This document shows positions 54,771 through 59,487 of a stretch of 59,487 bases of DNA, in pieces. The stretch lies in the NCBI RefSeq assembly GCF_030272615.1, contig NW_026729261.1, positions 1 through 59,487 of the forward strand, written 5' to 3'. The number at the start of each line of letters is the position of its first letter. Within the stretch, counting starts at the first letter, position 1. A program made the translations under genes and the position numbers. The notes under the pieces are model-generated. The model had not been told where the DNA came from, searched no databases, and was given only the letters and a program-made list of their open reading frames with translations. The stretch comes from Cryptomeria japonica (Eukaryota > Streptophyta > Pinopsida > Cupressales > Cupressaceae).

Positions 54771-54815
54771 TTTATTCCAAACACCAACCCAAAAGGGGGG
54801 AGGAGTAAAAAATAG

Positions 54816-54827
54816 TTTCTAGGAATT
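54816..54827 (+). repeat. Target-site duplication, minus-strand LINE copy 2 (5' side)
   Basis: TTTCTAGGAATT. Confidence 0.8.
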
Positions 54828-54836
54828 GTTGACAAG

Positions 54837-55146
54837 TGTTGGTAATTAATAATTTCTACCTATGCAAATCATCAAGCCTGGCATTTAAGATAGAAGTTTC
54901 CAAATTTGAATTCTAGATGTTTCTCACAATGGACATTCTAGATGTTTACTTACTAAATACTTCTGCCTTATCTTCATCAATTGCTATAAATAAGATTTAA
55001 TATGAATTGTTACTCACCCTTTCATGGGTCCAGCTCTGTAGAGCCGTAACGAGATGTGAATGTAATGTTTATGTTATTTAATATAATATAATGTCTGCAT
55101 TTGTCTATTTTTTGTTTTTGTTTTTCTGTCTCTGTTCACCCCATCA
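54837..55146 (+). repeat. Putative copia-type 5' LTR, copy 2
   Basis: Duplicate of 21393-21702, followed by TGGTATCAAAGAAG at 55150. Confidence 0.55.
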
Positions 55147-55437
55147 AAGTGGTATCAAAGAAGATGCTGGAGATCTTGGGTGTGAAGCATATCAAAGATT
55201 AGGTGAAAGGAAGTGAAAAAGATCAAATCCAAGCAAAATTGAGATGTAACCATTTTGAAAGAAGAAATTGTTGGAAATGATGTACAACCGTAGCTATTGA
55301 GAAAAAGAAGTCAAAGTATCAAGAAATTATTGTCTGCAAAGAATTATTGCCAAATAAGGAACAAATTCAATCAATAAGATAGAAAAATCATTCTAGCAAA
55401 ATCAAGTGAACAAGGTGAGCTTAAATTATTAAAATCA

Positions 55438-56148
55438 ATGGGAAAATTAGGCAAAAGAGTGTTGAAGGAAAACGCAAATTTAATTTATGAGATAGATCAT
55501 CTAGAAGGGAAATTATTAGAAGTGAATACAAAAATGTTTACAATTAAAAAAGAACTGGGAATTGAAAAATGTACACTTTTAAATGAAATTAGTGATTATA
55601 AAGAGAAAATTGAAGAGTTCGAGGAAAAGTTAAAGTTGTTCAATGATGTTAAGAAAAAGAATGAATATTTAGAAGAGAAACTAAAGAGATTGGATGAAGC
55701 AAATAGTTTGCACGTGAAGGAAATCATAAAATTAAAAGAAGAGATCGAACATTTAAAGACAAAGGCATTGGTTCATGTTGTTTCATGTAGTACAGAGGAT
55801 TTGAATTCGTCATTTCGTAAATGTAATTTTGTTGAAATTGTTTGTAAGAAAGAGTCTGAAGATGAACATATTAATGAAATTAGATGTGATGAGACTAACA
55901 ATAGTTGTTCTCAAACTGTTGGTTTGAAGATAATGAAGAAAATATGTTATGAAGGTAAAGGTTTAGGAAACTATGGGCAAGGAATCAGAGAGCCCATTCA
56001 ACCACTAATAAGGCCAAAATATGAAGGCCTTGGATATGAAATGAGAAAAGAAAATCATGTTACCAGATCTAGCAAATCAGCTCAAACAAAGCAGTATATT
56101 CAATGTTCTCATTATAATAGAGAAGGACACACAAAAGAGATGTGTTAG
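55438..56148 (+). CDS. Gag-like ORF with coiled coil, G-patch-like segment and zinc knuckle
   Basis: 236 codons from ATG 55438. Residues 1-105 are a long charged coiled coil (KKELGIEKCTLLNEISDYKE, LKEEIEHLK). Near residues 165-205 is a glycine-rich segment MKKICYEGKGLGNYGQGIRE then PKYEGLGYEM, resembling a G-patch (nucleic-acid-linked) motif. It ends in CSHYNREGHTKEMC, a CCHC-type knuckle (C-x2-Y-x4-GH-x4-C with Cys2 replaced by Tyr). A stop at 56146 is followed in frame by a second knuckle, CRICGYKNHSEKMCWN. Position just after an LTR and primer-binding site fits gag of a copia-type element. Protease, integrase and RT are missing because unrelated sequence begins at 56258. Truncated in copy 1. 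Confidence 0.6.
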   Translation: MGKLGKRVLKENANLIYEIDHLEGKLLEVNTKMFTIKKELGIEKCTLLNEISDYKEKIEEFEEKLKLFNDVKKKNEYLEEKLKRLDEANSLHVKEIIKLKEEIEHLKTKALVHVVSCSTEDLNSSFRKCNFVEIVCKKESEDEHINEIRCDETNNSCSQTVGLKIMKKICYEGKGLGNYGQGIREPIQPLIRPKYEGLGYEMRKENHVTRSSKSAQTKQYIQCSHYNREGHTKEMC

Positions 56149-56257
56149 GATTTGAATCCATGTAGAATTTGTGGCTATAAAAATCATTCTGAAAAGATGT
56201 GTTGGAACAAAGAATGGTAGAAAGATTCTAAAACAAGATGTATCCAAATGGATTGTG

Positions 56258-56480
56258 GATGGAGCTTTGGGTCGAGTCGGCTGAAGTCATATAGCATCAT
56301 CTGTGTGATGTTCAGACTCTACAAGGTAGGACGCGTCTATTCTGGCTTCAAAACAGCAGTATGGATTGACTAACACGCATGTTAGTCACGCATCGTCGAT
56401 TTTGCAATTAATGGCTGCGATTGACTAACCTGTCGCTAACACAAGATGTGGGTGGCTGTTCTTTGATGTCCCTAGTTCCT
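56258..56480 (+). other. Segment with palindromic GACTAAC words, copy 2
   Basis: As 22235-22457; left edge is the end of the copia remnant. Confidence 0.3.
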
Positions 56481-56880
56481 CATCTAGTACTAGTCGTAAA
56501 GTGACTTCCATTTCAAAAGTCAAATTAATGGGCCAATTGATGTGTCCATCTTCTACCTATTTTCTAAATACAAGAGACTATTTTTTAATCAGATGGGTTC
56601 ATCATCTGGTACTAGTCGTAAAGTGACTTCCATTTCAAAAGTCAAATTAATGGGCCAATTGATGTGTCCATCTTCTACCTATTTTCTAAATACAAGAGAC
56701 TATTTTTTTTAATCAGATGGGTATGATTAGATTGACAAAAGAAGGACATAAATGTGATTTATCTCTCATCTGGTACTAGTGTAGTGACGTGCCTTATATG
56801 TCAAACTCATGGGCCAATTCGAGGGTACGTCTTTCTACCTGTTCTCTACATTGCGTTTGGGATCAGATTACTTCTTTTTC
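56481..56880 (+). repeat. Tandem ~122-bp repeat plus diverged third unit, copy 2
   Basis: Units at 56481, 56603 and 56767, as in copy 1. Confidence 0.8.
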
Positions 56881-59487
56881 AATACCTGTCTTCACACCAT
56901 AGTCTTGTTACATTCACAGCGAGCGAATCGTAATTTGTAGTTTCCTGCTCTCAGACGGAAATATTCACCGTTCACTTGTAAGTTGTGAAGAATTTGCCTT
57001 TATCTATTACAGATAAGAATGGTGTTCGGGATGTCGACGAGAGAACAATTTAGTAATGTTCGCTATTAACTCGGATGCTCAATATATAGTTCCAAAATAG
57101 TTGGATGAATTCAAGATATATGTGACTCGAATTTAAAGCATTTGACAAAGGGCTCAACAAAATGGTCGAATCCGTCAATTTGTAATTCATTATTGTAATT
57201 GAATTAGTCCATTTCAAGATTAGGTAATTCTACAGACTACATTGGTAATAAATGCCGAGTAAATTTGGTCACAAATCTATACCATTTAATACAATGATGT
57301 GACTAAATTGGTATAACTATTTAAACACATGAATTTAACCTAGCACTAATTCAAAATTTCCCAATCGAATATGAATATAGATTAAAGAATGTCAAATTTG
57401 TGACTACAAAATGAACGACAATGGTATTGATGGAAAGATAAGTTTACATATAGAACCAAGCTATTCTCTAGGTGATAACTAGTTCCTTTCTTTTGCATAA
57501 CCTTTAAAAAAATAAAGATTTATTTTAATTTTAAATTAATACTAACATTTGTATTTAAAGGAGGTGTAATGGTGGAGGTATACATCTTAAAGGAAATGTT
57601 TTGATTATTAGGATAGCATGGGAATGGACTGTATCGATTACATTTCATTCATCAAGACAAGTGAGGCGAATTAAAGAAGACATGAGATTAATCAAAAAAT
57701 AAAACATAAGAAATCTTTAAAAGAAAACTAAGTCTTTTTAGTATGTCAAACATTTGGGCACTATGAAACTTCTACGACTTTCCATAAATAAAACAAGTAA
57801 ATAAAATTGAAGGTGTTGAATATAAATACTATTATATGTAGGCAATAAGATAATAGCGAAAAAGGGCTTGAAGGATCAAGAAAGTCTTGAAAATTTTGGT
57901 TACGAAGCATTCATTTTGGATTTTTTAAATTAAGTATTTACTCTACACGCAACCCAATATGAGTCAAGTGAGAAAATGATTAAGTTAAGTTTAACTATAA
58001 ATTGGCTAGCGCTCTATTGATACTTTATTATGTTTGAAAGGAACAAGTAACATACCTTGTTAGGTGCCACACTAATTTTTATTTTTTTTGCACATGTGAC
58101 TAAGCATCCCTAAGACCAAACATTCTCCTAAGTTAGATTAGGAAAGCATTGAAATCCACTAATGGTAACATGTCCCAATTCATGTTTCATACTTTATTTT
58201 CTTGTGTATGCATAGTCAAGTCCCACAAAAATTTGCAATAATCAACACTTAAGCAAACAAAAATTGCTAACTTCTTTATAGGTTTATTACCATTTGAAGA
58301 TAAGGTCTAAATCAACTTTTTATTAACAGTCAACATTTAACACCATTACAATATAAAGATGTTACAATTAATAGTACAAACACAACTATTGTGTCAATTT
58401 CCATACAATAAAAGATATAGTATACCCTAAAAATTAGTATAGAAGCTCTAATGACACATGAGGTTTGAAAACTAATTTGAGAATACAAAATATAGTTAGT
58501 TTCATGTATAAATATTTGGTTAATTTTATTTTAAATGAATTTCTATGAATGAAAACTACATAATAAATCTATGAGGCAATAATAGTCATGTTACTAAAAT
58601 TAATTGTGTAAGTTCTATTTATATCAATATTTAAAATTACAACTTATAACAAACATTGATACAAATAAAATTCACCTAGTTGCTTACATAAGCATCCTAA
58701 TCTGTTCATAAATAGAAAATAATTAGTTGATTTAGACATTGACTTATGCTGAAACACATGGTAAAAGTTTGATACAAAAAGTTCAAGGGTACTAACTCCT
58801 TCCAAAGAACATACAGATTCTAAATATTTGAACCCAGCTATCTACATAAACCTCAAGAGCAAAAAGATTCCAACCAATTTAAGAAAAAGTAAGAAACATA
58901 AGTATAAATTATCTGATTTACTTTAAAATTATTTTATTTTATTTAAAAAATTATTTAAGATTTATTTTATTTGCATTAGATAATAAATTAAAATATTTAT
59001 TTACTTGACAGTTATGTCTTACTTAAAATATAATTATTTAAAAAATATTATTTTTATTTGCATTGTTTAGTGAATAACAGTTTATTTACTTTAGATGTGT
59101 AATTATTTCATGAAGAAAGGTCTCTAACATTTGAATAAGGTTATTTTTCTTTTCAATAATTGTCAATTTTATATCAATTTTTTTTTAAGCATTCTCTATT
59201 AAATTCTATCAATTATGACTATTACAATTATTAATATTAATCGATAAATGGAAATCTTACTTAAAATAAAATCATTTATTTTATTTTATTTTTCTATTTT
59301 ATGTACTCATAGAAAATGCATAATGATTCCACAATAGAACACTACCAATTTTACTTAAGTGAATTCACATAATTATTTACATTTTTACTACTAGAAAATG
59401 TATAATGATCTATCAAATCAACTTTTGTCCAAAAATTTAGAACAATAAAAAATAAAAATAATATTTTAAAAATTAGAAAAAAAAGTG
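56881..59487. other. AT-rich non-coding stretch, copy 2 of 22859-25521
   Basis: No coding region seen. Remains closely similar to copy 1 right up to the window end. Confidence 0.5.

Larger units (their letters stand above)
51815..54815 (-). mobile_element. Minus-strand LINE, copy 2
   Basis: Duplicate of 18339-21371 with the same content and boundaries. A short stretch near 52078 (GC-rich in copy 1, 18602-18640) is deleted. Confidence 0.85.
32900..59487 (+). repeat. Large direct duplication, copy 2 (runs off the window)
   Basis: Partner of 7785-25521 in the same orientation. The left boundary is sharp: similarity begins at AAATTCATTGAAAAG in both copies, with unrelated flanks (telomere-like array at copy 1, LTR-like block at copy 2). 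It contains the 7,493-bp LTR element that copy 1 lacks and two segments that copy 1 has deleted. Confidence 0.93.

Overview
This is nuclear DNA from a seed plant. AT-rich non-coding sequence, old decayed retrotransposons, isolated exon-like fragments and no bacterial-style gene packing suggest a large, repeat-rich genome. A gymnosperm is likely, but that is an inference. No complete host gene, tRNA, rRNA or CRISPR array is visible. Nearly every long reading frame belongs to a transposable element or its relic.

Layout. 1-7784 is single-copy here. It holds a 182-bp tandem repeat, a hairpin, a complete 2.5-kb non-autonomous LTR element (1351-3845, minus strand, TSD ACTAT), a 2.1-kb segment flanked by about 107-bp inverted repeats, a possible ankyrin-type exon, a tRNA-derived SINE candidate and about 590 bp of degenerate telomere-like repeat. 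7785 to at least 25521 is copy 1 of a large direct duplication. Copy 2 runs from 32900 to the window end. The 25.5-32.9 kb interval holds a TM9SF (nonaspanin) exon fragment, a tandem 190-bp repeat and an LTR-like block.

Each duplicate contains, in order: a PGG-type C-terminal exon, a Ty1/copia RNase H relic, an unclassified minus-strand retrosequence carrying nine copies of a short motif, a plus-strand LINE, an ankyrin-repeat exon, a minus-strand LINE, and a copia-type LTR with primer-binding site and a gag-like ORF. Copy 2 also carries a 7,493-bp LTR retrotransposon (39064-46556) inside the plus-strand LINE, with target duplication ATTAT. Copy 1 preserves the empty site.

The most notable observation is the LINE organisation. 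In two different LINE insertions (four copies counting the duplication), the usual C-terminal zinc-finger and RNase H modules are followed by another long coding region, here called ORF3. It has an N-terminal hydrophobic segment, conserved blocks around EPLTYD-W, GRKFYRD and TLDGRY, an acidic/basic linker and a C-terminal coiled coil. Both insertions are bounded by target-site duplications that enclose RNase H and ORF3 together, so ORF3 moved as part of the LINE. All four copies are broken by stops or frameshifts.

Order of events from nested structure: the two LINEs, the copia element and the motif-array retrosequence were present before the duplication. The gag-protease LTR element is found only in copy 2. 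Copy 1 later suffered two deletions that left short templated duplications at their junctions. Percent differences quoted here were counted by eye on sampled stretches.
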